The translations under genes and the position numbers were made by a program. The notes below the pieces were generated by a model, which saw only the letters and a program-made list of their open reading frames with translations, searched no databases and was not told the DNA's origin. A stretch of 64,000 nt of DNA from Gracilaria domingensis (lineage: Eukaryota > Rhodophyta > Florideophyceae > Gracilariales > Gracilariaceae): the NCBI GenBank assembly GCA_022539475.1, contig VCMS01000005.1, positions 186,001 to 250,000 on the forward strand. The letters run 5' to 3'. Shown here one piece after another: positions 33,501 through 42,079 of this stretch (positions are counted from its first letter, which is position 1; each line of letters starts with the position of its first letter).

Positions 33501-35017
33501 CAGTCGGGTCAGTCGTCTCCATGATTGTTGCTAGCGCAAGTCAATCCGGCTCTAATGAGAAAACGATTCCTTCTCCTTCACCAGTATCGGGTGCCCCTCA
33601 TCTGTCCAGCGCAACGATTGTCACATCAATGGGCGCCAACGTACCTGCCCATACACCGTCCGCACCTCGGAGCGCTCCAAGCAATGCTTCGTCAATACGG
33701 AGTGGTGCTGAGAAAGGTACGAATGTAAGTGATGAGAGCCTGTCGAAGAATACAGAAGCAGGGACTGGGCCGAAATCTAGCCAGCCCGCTGAGGCCGTGA
33801 CTAAGGAGTTCACATATGAAGCAACAGATTCAAGTACGAGGGATCATTCATCATCAGCAGTAGCTGAAACGACTAAATCGTCGACCATCGCAAGCGGGAA
33901 TGAGAAGGATGCAGGCGCTCAAAAGAATAGTACTGATTCTGGAAGGACTCTTCGCAGTTCAAAACCGCCCGGCTCTCGGGCGGTAGGAGGACTCCCATCG
34001 CAGTCAAATACGCAAGGATTGAAGCCACCGTCCCCATCCACGAAACGAGGCTCGAAAGCTGCAACTGGGAAAGGATCAGGGGCTAGGGGAAGAAAACAGA
34101 CGAAATCTGCGCGCAAAGGAGCTCCAAATAGAAGTAGACAGAATCGCACACCAACTCGTCCCAGAGACGCTCCAGGTGGCACTGGTTCTCCGAGAGTACA
34201 ACGAAAGGGAGCGAGGGCAGAATCTGAGCCTTCGGTCCCACAGACTGCTGGTATGGTAGGTCTGATGCGACTACCAGGAGCGTCACCCACCGTATCCCAG
34301 ACAGAAAACCGGGTATATCTAAGTTCCTCAATTCCCACAGAGTCGCTTGCCACACGCCAACCAGTCGGCATGAAGAGGCTTTCACAAACCCCAGCCTCTA
34401 CGGCCCCTCAACGTCGGATACTGTCTGGGGTAGATCCCGCAGAGTTTGATTCACTACCAAGTCCAATTCCAAGACGGCAGGGTTTGAAGGGAGTTTCGGA
34501 TGACCAATTTTCGCATGCTGTGCCGTACACAATTGAGCAGCAGAGCAACCCATATGCCCCGAATGGAAAGTGGGGTTCTCAGCAACCTGTTCAAAGGAAA
34601 GGATATAAGAGTTTGTCACTGATGCCACCTATGGCTCAGCAGAGCGCTCCTATTACAGGACATCCGGCAAATCCGTTCGACGCCAGAGCAGTTGCGTCCC
34701 CTTTTGAGTACAATAGAACGGGAGAGCAAGTTGTGGCAAGTGAGGCTCGGGCAGAAGTCGGACAAGAAAGTGGTTATCATGTTGCAGAACAGGTAGATGT
34801 GATGAACCCTCCTACCCCGGCCGCCCTTTCGGCTCTTGACTATGGTGTTGAGCCTGTACATCGAGATCCTGTGCCTTCGACCACAGAGTTTCAAGAACGG
34901 TTCGATAGAGGGTACGACCCTTACAGGTCTCAGATTGGCCACATTGTGAATACTATGCCACGGGAGGGTTTTAATGCCACAAGAAATGTCCTGCCTAAGG
35001 AATATGGGAAACGGTAG
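27515..35017 (+). CDS. Giant tandem-Tudor protein with coiled coils and a shared new domain (paralogue B)
   Basis: 2500 aa in one exon, ATG at 27515 (caccATGgg, good context). Residues 1-510 are Pro/Ser/Glu-rich disorder. An exact 21-bp repeat gives SQIQPVK twice (513-526). Two Tudor domains follow: about 527-582 (GDRLRVLWHIDLLYYEGVVD...KWRF) and 607-664 (GDKVLVMWHVDAQYYPGVVK...KWKY), each with the aromatic pocket positions. A basic stretch (KKRKRKIVPPAKRAPREK, about 667) is a likely nuclear signal. Coiled coils lie at about 715-790 and 1070-1310. At about 1475-1630 is the domain shared with paralogue A (FERARSNYSLWEPTLLDVEW, then LAEKRVLL). A disordered Ser/Thr-rich tail of about 870 residues ends the protein. 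Likely a chromatin scaffold reading methylated histone; function unproven. Confidence 0.82.
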   Translation: MGRQPPTLGADENPPSPLPPPTPYTEPPTPLDMPESPVALPRSLSPRLRPLRRLAARKDPASDKLSARSRRHGDGATSANSTSPSPPPAAPAQNAPHSDLPQKEVAASEHTPPDKSPEPRTRSLAEKPPEPQIDASAPADISDAAAAASPEQPPTASPPSAPEHQSDLPRKPASSDMPPDEPEAEPVVEPEAQPPADAMNVDNPVSQELQTEQEPPHPGKDQSESAAHPSDPSQQTEHQNHPALSRERDKSAQPATRRLALSGAALHEAAEKTDLASVEPTLEAASNTEPPAEGNAQVDEAMPDIQQRTSPDAIAHDKPDAPSPPNSNALPDLPETGTQVQDEITPSVPDKPRNDQPTSPPPHTPLQPMDTSAPQPTSGEVIDLADGATQPNQVSSKTPRPRQLAVRSDFNKFERRQLAVRTQEPEDLPHESSATPLSSSPSPDVSKSLRGGPRSRTRKRHSSPDEFEGPTSRYGTRSATKETGFLPNRPRTRRYSEPAITTISERTRSRKKSQIQPVKSQIQPVKGDRLRVLWHIDLLYYEGVVDSVLHYRGKQFFDLTYDSGEKEFYLDLSTRKWRFADGRDGNDSDDSIPEPQGLPDYAEFPKVGDKVLVMWHVDAQYYPGVVKDILKVDNGWFYDVDYDGGDREFFLDLHVRKWKYALGGEAKKRKRKIVPPAKRAPREKIKRAARKSTGGGNSAYEPPPSSSMATGDSLDILESSEHQPSRSLRKVESLLEDKERQEQERRSREEQKKRVADQRRMEAKRVQALAQEREEQLRRANIPKGIEREQDSAVGLPSNLSDVGDVAGPKPSVTKPSTDMQPTQAEQLEPAIVLDLPELEDETFENMMEDIGAPLAPSSTKKRPRSPVSAVDDDEQAKRKKGFSSAGKTRNLAARENLDIPSGEDFVSDTVRNIGALQNLPIQEINVSSTAPSPPQRLSSQHQGELFASIKQSHLPPNAAPPARKTVQQRARSAPRTQLAQQHVLQSEPDFIPRPRSVSRARSRSRRPTSRRRTTSPHSFIERRRLMSKDKTPMYTPASEYGWMRPSAYLSQKRVSSAKKAKTTVADIVSVSGLVAKRWIEENTKQISANLKNMENELSKMKATHAKHMKTEKMRQNRATARQPRKPAGPEMSDEEKDAVLGGVGGEFMGLIKRYRTVVERREQVLIQQFARFRKTLGSQNSKLVSTGKQLEKLDIRGLKALDNLQPITRSKLDIPPPLPPRQKMNLNHVSPFKSPLPLLHQDTVQVLQNADSPRGKPVDRPDKSDAVAKSLRRKLADLVTRSDWLGEEVKRLQNRERFLVKEKREAIAELNKMRSERSSPLLKTTPSSSSRALPPRSTSVRTSDRPLLKFSPAKPVGIVKNRTAMESRSSGRSAGCIAPRKNLPPGNMNYKPPMQQTPSQSRSELKSARTRSPTVTPAVLSKSVPMQEPPPVPKPATFVTPTSNPMEDVTKPEVSGTASTEIEKGSNFTDELGKSMDKQAWELLALIFTIWLLQDEGRSEPPKEPGEKMDSWVRACVRNCLKHARIYLEATSGITTARRSLMHDVDGENVYVKWILGDSDENFERARSNYSLWEPTLLDVEWLAEKRVLLGLSICYKKAWGETSARQYETTLMYAKAIAHKAVSNFELYMPHTIVLGATQVSVPSATGAESQSLPSQPGVGNLKHGSLTVGKDSGIVSGPVAVTEANEPAAVKPVTQPSNVLIAQPSLQGTSLPLSGRPVVEQPLSVTSSQLEATKTSRSGMGRITAGTSLTAPVSEPIRSNAQSATDTTLAATQNITPEPGSTDPQANLAGHRQPNTAANLSPVVPPVPSPASRAKAPAESTESHEKDNAATTDRPDPRPSRSTAEDAVEERKIPNPSDNKPAFGSHEGDKNGEKGKISLGTSASKSLNTSGTPPRLNVQSPSSTSLLAKDVNKGTTSPTKSTSFVNEQGAQASTNDSQENRAKPGVAERNHRNIEQKNMGGGGGEKTRNSSSNGNDQLTQADNVDISLSKQSAVGSVVSMIVASASQSGSNEKTIPSPSPVSGAPHLSSATIVTSMGANVPAHTPSAPRSAPSNASSIRSGAEKGTNVSDESLSKNTEAGTGPKSSQPAEAVTKEFTYEATDSSTRDHSSSAVAETTKSSTIASGNEKDAGAQKNSTDSGRTLRSSKPPGSRAVGGLPSQSNTQGLKPPSPSTKRGSKAATGKGSGARGRKQTKSARKGAPNRSRQNRTPTRPRDAPGGTGSPRVQRKGARAESEPSVPQTAGMVGLMRLPGASPTVSQTENRVYLSSSIPTESLATRQPVGMKRLSQTPASTAPQRRILSGVDPAEFDSLPSPIPRRQGLKGVSDDQFSHAVPYTIEQQSNPYAPNGKWGSQQPVQRKGYKSLSLMPPMAQQSAPITGHPANPFDARAVASPFEYNRTGEQVVASEARAEVGQESGYHVAEQVDVMNPPTPAALSALDYGVEPVHRDPVPSTTEFQERFDRGYDPYRSQIGHIVNTMPREGFNATRNVLPKEYGKR
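29051..29092 (+). repeat. Exact 21-bp tandem duplication in the giant Tudor gene
   Basis: Two identical, adjacent copies of a 21-base unit (29051-29071, 29072-29092) encode SQIQPVK twice, immediately before the first Tudor domain. With no differences between copies, the duplication is probably recent. Confidence 0.95.
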
Positions 35018-36488
35018 GTTCCCTAAGGATTTTCGGAGCATCGAGCAGTTCTTGTTGATCTCTTATCCAGTGCCGAGTATCTCAGGCATGGGCATGCCCG
35101 GAAGTGTTATTGTACTAATGCGGGAACTCTAGTTCTATTACTGCTAGAGTATATTGGGCTTTGTGGGAGCGTGGCCGGGGAACCAAATTTGAAGTATGGT
35201 GGAACTTACGGCGTTTTCTCATACTCTGACAGTGCATGTATGTCGGTGATCTGCAATTTTTATGTGCTGAGTCTCAAACCGGAGTTGTAAAGAGCGTTAT
35301 CTCAGGACATTCTATTTCTCTTGTGTCCCTATGTCAAGGTACCGTCGTACAAGGGTAGAAGGCTACTGCTTGCGTGGAACACTCGCCTTATGGCAGGCAC
35401 GTCAATTCCTCGTACACAGCTGTGGGCAATGACCCAACCTCTCACAACACTATACTCTACCTGTCAACCAAACGTAATAGCCGTGTGCACTCTCCCCTTC
35501 ACGAAATGTGCACGTCAACTCGGGCTCACACTACAATATAGTATTAGATCCCAACCGCAAAGGCGTTTCAGTACAGACGACTGTTGCCTTCGCGACACGG
35601 AAAGCGTAATTGCTTGTAGATCATGTGCCTTGGCAGCAGTACAAGCGGACAACGCGGCGTCGCGCTAGCTGTGGGCGTCTCTCACAAAACGCGTAAATAA
35701 AGGCCTCATTCATTCATTCATTCATTCATTCAGAAGTAAGATGGCACTGTGGGCAAATGCTCTGGCGATTCGTGTGATTAGGTCTCAAACTCTGCATAGA
35801 CACCATTGTCGGGGCACAAAAGTATGAAAATTTCTGTCTTCTCTGGTCAGGAGGTTGAAAGATACGATGGTCGATAAACAAAATAGCATCCAAGGCTGCC
35901 TTGAAATGATGATCATCGTCATTGCGATTGCATTCTATTTTTCGTCGCTCTATCAAAAACGGATCACAAGTCTCGACCTCAGCAAGGTCGCCTCGAAGTT
36001 CTTAGAAACATGATTGCTCTGCATAACGTAGAAAGCTATCATAGAAAATGAGAGACATAAACTTCATAGAAGCCTTGAAGATAACATCATGCAACAACGT
36101 GTTTTGTGTACGAATAACCCAGATGTATGCCCGTGCAGTAACGCAATCCCATGGTGATACCGTCGCCGGCGTTCAGGTGCCTGAACTGTTGCTTAATCTA
36201 ACAGAGCCATATGAAGTCTCATGACTAACAAAAGTGTGAGTAGAAGAGAGACACAGGATATCATTGGATACAAAGATGAAGATTTCAGGAAAACCTGAGC
36301 GAAAGGTTCCGTCTAAAACATTACGCATGCACACAAACCTGTCACATCATCTGTAACAAATTTCAAAGCAAGTCAGAGACGGTTATAGGTCGGTTAGGAT
36401 AACTGTAATAATTGTTACTGTGGATAGAGAGCTAAAATCTGCATTCTAGCAATCAAGACAAACAAATCGCTCTTCATACTGAACAGAT
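35018..36488. other. Gap with a possible LINE-type (CATT)n tail
   Basis: No recognised gene. An open frame at 35321-35668 has no known motif. At 35691-35733 the words aataaaggcct lead into six CATT units (35707-35730), the kind of tail short repeats or LINEs leave at their 3' ends. The rest (35740-36480) is neutral to AT-rich. Confidence 0.4.
35707..35730. repeat. (CATT)6 microsatellite
   Basis: Six exact CATT units behind an aataaa motif. It may be the 3' tail of a retroposed element reading plus-strand, but no coding part of such an element could be identified upstream. Confidence 0.9.
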
Positions 36489-37253
36489 TCACTCGTTTGA
36501 TGCTGCCGGGTCAATCCAGTTATCAAGAGTAGAACAGCGAGTTGCCAGTTTCTGAAATGGTTCCAATCGTGCTTGAAAGGTTAGACCAGCTCTTCCGCTC
36601 GTTGACGGCAATATCCAAACTTCACTGGTCTCAGCCCCTCGCAGATTCCAGTCTCGACCAGAACCAACATGACCAAATTCGCCATTCCATCCTCCTAGAA
36701 GCTTTCTCGCTACGATTTTGGATACGCAGCAGAGTATACGCGGAGGTGTCCCCCCCGTTCCACATTCTAGTCTTTCAAAGAAGCCCTGCTTCCACTCTGT
36801 GTTTCTCACAGCTCTTTTCCCGATTTTCGAGGCATCACTTCCGCTAGTAACGAACAGATCAATGAATCCGATTCCACAGCAGCCAGGTAACTTTGCGTGC
36901 TGTGATGGTTTGCAGAGATGTGCTGGTGCTAGCTGAGATTCTTGTAAGAGCCGCCAAAATTGGTTCGTTCTATGGGCGTATGGAGCTACTTCGTCCCAAC
37001 TTTTAGCAGATGGATTATGTCCGACAAAAACTATTCGAAGAGGATGTTTTTCTCCAAAGTAGCGAGAGAAGTCCCGCTTCTTAACGTCATTGTCGGCATT
37101 GTCACAAGGAGTTGGTCTCGAGGGAGTCAATTGTGTGTGTTGTCGTATCTTTGCGATACGGGTTCTTGTGCTGCGCAGCGCATCAATGGGAGTAGTGCTC
37201 ATCTGGTTGGGTATCATGAAAAAGGACGGCACGAAGGTTGGAATACGCCTCAT
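36489..37253 (-). CDS. TDG/Mug-family mismatch-specific uracil/thymine DNA glycosylase
   Basis: 254 aa, intronless, ATG at 37253; internal Mets at residues 13 and 18 (MIPNQMSTT) are alternative starts. The domain begins near residue 70: RIVFVGHNPSAKSW corresponds to the catalytic G-I-N-P motif (the Asn is present), HRTNQFWRLLQESQL matches the GNxFWxxLxxSGL block, GIGFIDLF matches the GIGITDLV strand, and VWILPSTSGRAG matches the LPNPSG loop that penetrates the helix. The family removes U or T mispaired with G and other damaged bases, starting base-excision repair. Residues 1-65 are basic and may carry an organelle or nuclear signal. Head-to-head with Tudor paralogue C. Confidence 0.88.
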   Translation of the reverse strand: MRRIPTFVPSFFMIPNQMSTTPIDALRSTRTRIAKIRQHTQLTPSRPTPCDNADNDVKKRDFSRYFGEKHPLRIVFVGHNPSAKSWDEVAPYAHRTNQFWRLLQESQLAPAHLCKPSQHAKLPGCCGIGFIDLFVTSGSDASKIGKRAVRNTEWKQGFFERLECGTGGTPPRILCCVSKIVARKLLGGWNGEFGHVGSGRDWNLRGAETSEVWILPSTSGRAGLTFQARLEPFQKLATRCSTLDNWIDPAASNE

Positions 37254-37764
37254 ATTTTAACAGATCAATTACGTCATACGCTTGTACCGCCCGGGCTCCG
37301 CAGCTCGACAGAGACGGGACTGGCCTGCCACAGGCTACTGCCGCCGTCGGCGGCGTCACTTGTTTCTCAGGAAAGTTTTCATGCGGAGCATGTTGACCGG
37401 AGTGTCATTAAAGAGACCTTTTCATAGACCGACTCCATTCAATGTAACTGCTGTCTCATCGCTCCACGCCGAACAGCACGGGTGCGACGCATGCCCATGT
37501 GTCACGTCTCCATGCTTCCGCTGCACACGAGGGACTAACTGGAAGTTACTGTAATGCGACCACGTACCGCGTCGTGGCGCGCGGAGCAGCGATGATCTGG
37601 CGCCAAAATCGGGGATGATCCCATCTCCTTTCCCCAAAAAGCGCGCGGTTTCGGTTCGCTCGGCCTATGCAGCCACCACGTCTCGTATTGTATCGTTCTA
37701 CATCGTCCACCTCTTTCCGCCCCAGTGGTCCTGCACCCGCTACGCGCGCACTACCGTCTCCAAA
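37254..37764. promoter_or_regulatory. Divergent promoter gap (DNA glycosylase / Tudor paralogue C)
   Basis: 511 bp between the ATGs at 37253 (minus) and 37765 (plus). No TATA box seen. An in-frame ATG at 37615 lies in this gap, so the plus-strand transcript may start near 37560-37700. Confidence 0.4.
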
Positions 37765-39084
37765 ATGGCGCCCGGCTCGACGCTCCCCGCCCTCCACCAG
37801 CGCGTTTATATCTGGTTCGATGGCTATGATGAGTACTACCCCGGTCGCGTCGCTAATCTCACCCCTCCCTTCGAGTTCAAGGTCGTCTTAGAAGACGGTA
37901 CCGATTGGAATATCGACTCAAGGAAACACGTCTACAAGTTCTCCAACGACGACGCGGAGAAACAAACAGAACCTGAAGAGGAACCTGAAAAGATGGACAC
38001 GGAGCAAAAACCCAGTAGCAAAAAGAAAGACGATGAATCTGAAAAGCAAGTCTCTGCGGATGACCAACCCGAACCAAACGGTGCCCAGACGCGTCGTCGT
38101 GCAGGTAGGGCTCTGAGGAAGAACGCTGCCCCGTCGAGGACTGTCGAGCCCGATGTCGCGCCGCAAGTAGATCAAGAAGAGGAACCACAGGAAGAAGCTG
38201 AAAACGACGAGAACGACGACTACGTTCCCAAAGAGGATGATGAGAATGAACCGGAAAAGATCCCAAGGCTTAGAAGGTCAGCAAGATCAGCAAGAGCTAC
38301 CGATGAAGAACGTGAGCGTCGCACTACAAGGAGCAGAGCGAGGGCCATTGAAGAGCCTGTTGGATTGCCTCCCCGAACACGCAAGAAGGCGCCTGCAAAG
38401 AGAACGATGAAGCCAAGTGCAGAAGATGAAAGGCCAATGAAGAGACGAAAGCAAGTTGAGGAACCCATGGACCAGTTAGACGATGAACCCATCCGCGATG
38501 AGGATGGTGCGGCGGGCTTGTCTACCAAGGCAGTCACTGCAATTGCTGTTCAAGCTGCACTAGAGAGCGCCAAAGCAGTTCTCAAACCATTGAGCGATAA
38601 AATGACTTCCATTGTGAAGTCGTTCTCAGAAATAAATGTTCTCATGAAACAGAGTACAGAGGCTGCCGCGCGAGATGCTGTCAAGAAGGTGATATCAGAA
38701 CCAGAAGCTTCAAAAGGAACTCTCGCAGCCTTAGCAAATTTCCAGCTCGACTTCGCGGAAGTGGTTGGTGGCGGAGAAGCAAGAATGAAGGCGTATTCGA
38801 ATTTGAGCGAGCAAGAATTCGACCATTTGAATCGAATGATTGAGTACCAAGGCAAAGCCCTGAAAGAACTGGAACGTTTGCTGTATGCCGCTAAAGAATT
38901 TGGGAAAAAACCGGTCCTGGAAGAACCGGAACCCAACCCAGACGCAGAGGTGAACGGAAAGGGCAACGGAAAAGGAAAAGGAAATGGAAAGGACAAAGAG
39001 AGCGAAAACGAGAAGAAAGGGGAAACGAGAAAGAAAAAAGAACTGAATAGTTCTAATCCATCTGCTGAAGATGGACTACCGTAG
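37765..39084 (+). CDS. Tudor-domain protein with basic/acidic linker and coiled coil (paralogue C)
   Basis: 439 aa from the ATG at 37765 (caaaATGgcg, strong context); an in-frame ATG at 37615 would add 50 residues not like the rest. Residues about 8-55 form a Tudor domain: HQRVYIWFDGYDEYYPGRVA, then E-D-G-T-D-W-N and H-V-Y-K-F, related to those of the giant genes but ending differently. Acidic Glu/Lys-rich disorder follows (60-270) with several basic patches (RRRAGRALRK, RTRKKAPAKR, MKRRKQ) fit for DNA or nuclear import. Residues about 255-395 are helical and coiled-coil-prone. The tail is a Gly-Lys-Asn run (GKGNGKGKGNGKDK). It lacks the W-E-P...E-W-L domain of paralogues A and B. A chromatin role is inferred from the Tudor domain. 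Confidence 0.75.
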   Translation: MAPGSTLPALHQRVYIWFDGYDEYYPGRVANLTPPFEFKVVLEDGTDWNIDSRKHVYKFSNDDAEKQTEPEEEPEKMDTEQKPSSKKKDDESEKQVSADDQPEPNGAQTRRRAGRALRKNAAPSRTVEPDVAPQVDQEEEPQEEAENDENDDYVPKEDDENEPEKIPRLRRSARSARATDEERERRTTRSRARAIEEPVGLPPRTRKKAPAKRTMKPSAEDERPMKRRKQVEEPMDQLDDEPIRDEDGAAGLSTKAVTAIAVQAALESAKAVLKPLSDKMTSIVKSFSEINVLMKQSTEAAARDAVKKVISEPEASKGTLAALANFQLDFAEVVGGGEARMKAYSNLSEQEFDHLNRMIEYQGKALKELERLLYAAKEFGKKPVLEEPEPNPDAEVNGKGNGKGKGNGKDKESENEKKGETRKKKELNSSNPSAEDGLP

Positions 39085-40026
39085 TAATGACATGGGCTTG
39101 ATGGCAATTCAAGCGCTTGTGTTCAGAAGCACACCTGGATTATCGCTATGCACCTTGGTGTGAGATTCATGTCCGATGAATGATAGTGAAATGTCAACAT
39201 TCAGTGTTTTAAAGGTTAGAATTTGGACAGCCACCGGCGGTTGGCCCGGTGCCCGATGAGAGCTCTCTTCGTATATCCTCCACTTCACCTCAGATATGAC
39301 CAAGGAGCTGGGAAGATATGTTGACCTCGAACGATATTGATCGACCGAGTTCTAGTGTACGGGCACTGCTGTTTAGTCCCAATGGCGAAATCAAGTTACA
39401 GCTGCGGCTGTTGCTGCGATGAGAGGACATCATGGTCGCGTCCTGCCGTATTCGTGCCTGGATAGCAAGGTGTTGAAAGAAAGTGTGTAACCGAATGTTC
39501 TTGATCTTGTCACTTTGATTACCAGAGCATTAAATAGGTTATCAACAACCTCCTGACTTTATTCAAGACAACAAGAATCGACAACATTGTTACGTCTAGC
39601 AATCAGACACGCATCCTGTATCTCCATGCCATTTCCTACTCAGACGCACAAGTGATTAAAGATACTGAATTTCTTCGGGTGCAGAAGGGGACTTCTTGGC
39701 GACAAGCTCCGATTGTATTGAAGCGGAGATTCATGAAGTCAATGGGAAATCCCAATCCTGAAGAGGCCACTTAACTTTCTGACTCGGCAACCGTGTTGAT
39801 GCAACTCCCGAAAGCTGAACAAACGCAGCTGCCACAACTTCTGTCGCAGAAGAGCTCTACCTTACGTTTGCTGAAGCCAAGAAATGATCTCATCAATGGA
39901 AAGCCAGTTTTCGCGGCTTCCGGCTATCTACAGCGACATGCACACAAGTGCTGAATGTGATCATACTGCAAAATCTTGGCCACCCGCGTCCTACAAACCT
40001 AGTCTTACAGCGTGACCCAAAACACC
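39085..40026. other. Gap without recognised genes
   Basis: Lies between the 3' ends of Tudor paralogue C (plus) and the ABCF gene (minus). Only short open frames occur and none resembles a known protein. No repeat was noticed. Confidence 0.45.
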
Positions 40027-42079
40027 TCAGAACTTCATGCCCTTCTTCAAGCTTTCCTTGTAAGATAAAATATCACCTTCCCAAATCTTCACCCCGTGAT
40101 CCACTACCCAAATCTCCCTCGCCACCTGACTCAATAATCGGAAGTCGTGGGATACAAGAACAACACCACCTTCAAAATTGTTTATAGCGTCAGCAAGAGC
40201 ATCAATTCCGTTCACATCGAGCGCGTTGGTAGGCTCATCAAGCAACAAAATGTGTGGTTTTCGGATCGCAATTTCCGCAAACACTAGACGAGACTTCATG
40301 CCTTCACTGAGGTGGGCAATTGGCGCAAGTTGCGCTTCCCCAGTGATGCCGAAACGCCCCACTTCGGCCCGATAACCCTGGAGTGTTTCATGAATCTTTG
40401 GATACTTTGATCGAATATACTCAACCGGGGAAAGGTTAAAATCAAGTTGATCCGCAGAGTGCTGATGATATCGACCAACCCTTACTCCCGACTTATGTGA
40501 AACAGAGCCTTCCGACGGGGCTAGCTCCTGCAGCATTAGGTTCAAAAGCGTACTTTTCCCTGCACCATTCGGACCTACCAATGAAACTCTAGATTCACCA
40601 TCTATACCAAAGCTCAAATTAGAGTACAAGTAGTCTTCTTTCTTTCCAGAGTAAGAAAACGCAACATCTGAGAAGCTGATCAGCGGGGGAGCAAGTGTCC
40701 CACACCCAAGGAAGGAAAACTTGAAGCGAGGTTCAGCGTACGGTGGTTCAAGCAATCCTGCTTCAACCATCTTATCGAGCTGCTTCTGCCGTGACTTTGC
40801 TTGGCGCACAAGGTTTGCATCTAATAAAATGTAAAAGAGAAACGCGATAATAACGGTAAGTAACTCTGTTCTTTCTTGTAACAGTTAGGAGGGACAAAAA
40901 CGTACAGGTACCACAGGAAGCAATGAATTGCTTGATGTGTTTGATTTCTTCTTGTTGCTTCTTGTAAAGCTTCAGTTGATTTGTATCTTGCTCCTCTCTA
41001 GTCCGTACGTAAGTGGAGTAGTTTCCGCCCCAGTATTTGAGTTTCTGTTGTTGCATGACCATTGTATCAGTGCAGACACCATCAAGGAAATCCTGCGAGT
41101 GAGATACAACAATAAGAATCTTGTTATATCTGGAAAGATATTCCTCCAGCCACACACATGCGGAGAGATCAAGCTACAACGCAACGCAATCAAGTCAAAA
41201 GAATGAAGAGTTAGATATAACTGTGAAAAAATCGTTGCTCTCAGAATGTAAACGTGAATCGATCGCGAGGGGTTTCAAACTTACATGGTTGGTGGGTTCA
41301 TCAAGTAGCAACATAGTCGGCTGAATAAAGAGAGCCTTTGCGAGGGCGACTCTCATGCGCCAACCTCCGCTCATATCTTTTGTCTTCTTCTGTATGGTTT
41401 GAGAAGTAAATCCCAAACCACACAGAATGGTGCTAGCTCGACTTTCGAAAGTTGAAGGATCCAACTCGTCTAGTTTCTCATAAACATCGGCGAGCAGCAA
41501 GCTCTCTGGTCCCTCCTCAGTGAGAATGTCGTCCGCCTTGGACTCCAATCTGGTCATCTCAGCTCTGGCTGAGTTAATAACGTAGTCCAGCGCCGAATCA
41601 TCTGACGGATGCGCTTCTTCGGAAAGAAGATGAATATCAATGTATTCTGGAATCGGAACTTGTCGTTCAGCTAAAACTTTCAGGAAGGTACTCTTCCCAC
41701 AACCGTTTCGCCCGATAAGTCCGTATCGCCGTCCAACTGTTAGTTCGATCATAGTATCTTCGACGAGAACTTTGTTGTGAAAGTTGAGCGAAAAGGCACC
41801 AATCTTAATGTCTCGTGCGCCATACACCGACATCAAGATACCAGTCGCAGTTGTACTAGTATCAGCCGCTGCATCTCCTAATTCATCCTTCACACTGTCC
41901 GTAGTGATGGACGACGCAACATCATCAAGTTTCTTCGCTTTTGGTCTTGTGGAGGCGCCACCCTTTTCGTATTTTCTTCGAACAGCTTCGACAGCTTCGG
42001 GGCCCTTCTTTGCAGCTTCCGCCTCTTCGCGGGCCCTCTGCTTTGCAAGGAACTTTTTCGATTTGTTCTTCGGCGGCAT
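40027..42079 (-). CDS. ABCF2 / Arb1-type twin-ATPase ABC protein, three exons
   Basis: Exons (minus) 42079-41285, 41173-40906, 40820-40027; introns 111 and 85 bp, with gtaagt...gtag and gtacgt...ttag ends. Joins restore DEPTNHLDLSACVWLEEYL and FIASCGTYANLVRQAKSRQ, matching yeast Arb1 and human ABCF2 closely. 618 aa. First ABC domain: Walker A GRNGCGKST, signature MSGGWRMR, Walker B LLLDEPTNH. Second: GPNGAGKST, an LSEGMKSR signature, LLLDEPTNALD, and the switch His in VSHDF. No membrane segments. Arb1/ABCF2 proteins act in 40S and 60S ribosome biogenesis. The N-terminus is Lys-rich (PPKNKSKKFLAKQRAREEAE). Odd feature: the second domain has DEPTNALD instead of the usual NHLD, and its signature is LSEG rather than LSGG or LSDG. 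Confidence 0.93.

Noticed and set aside
35321-35668. 115-codon frame before the (CATT)n tail, considered as a LINE ORF end
   Set aside because: No Cys/His finger or reverse-transcriptase motif is visible, so an element cannot be claimed.
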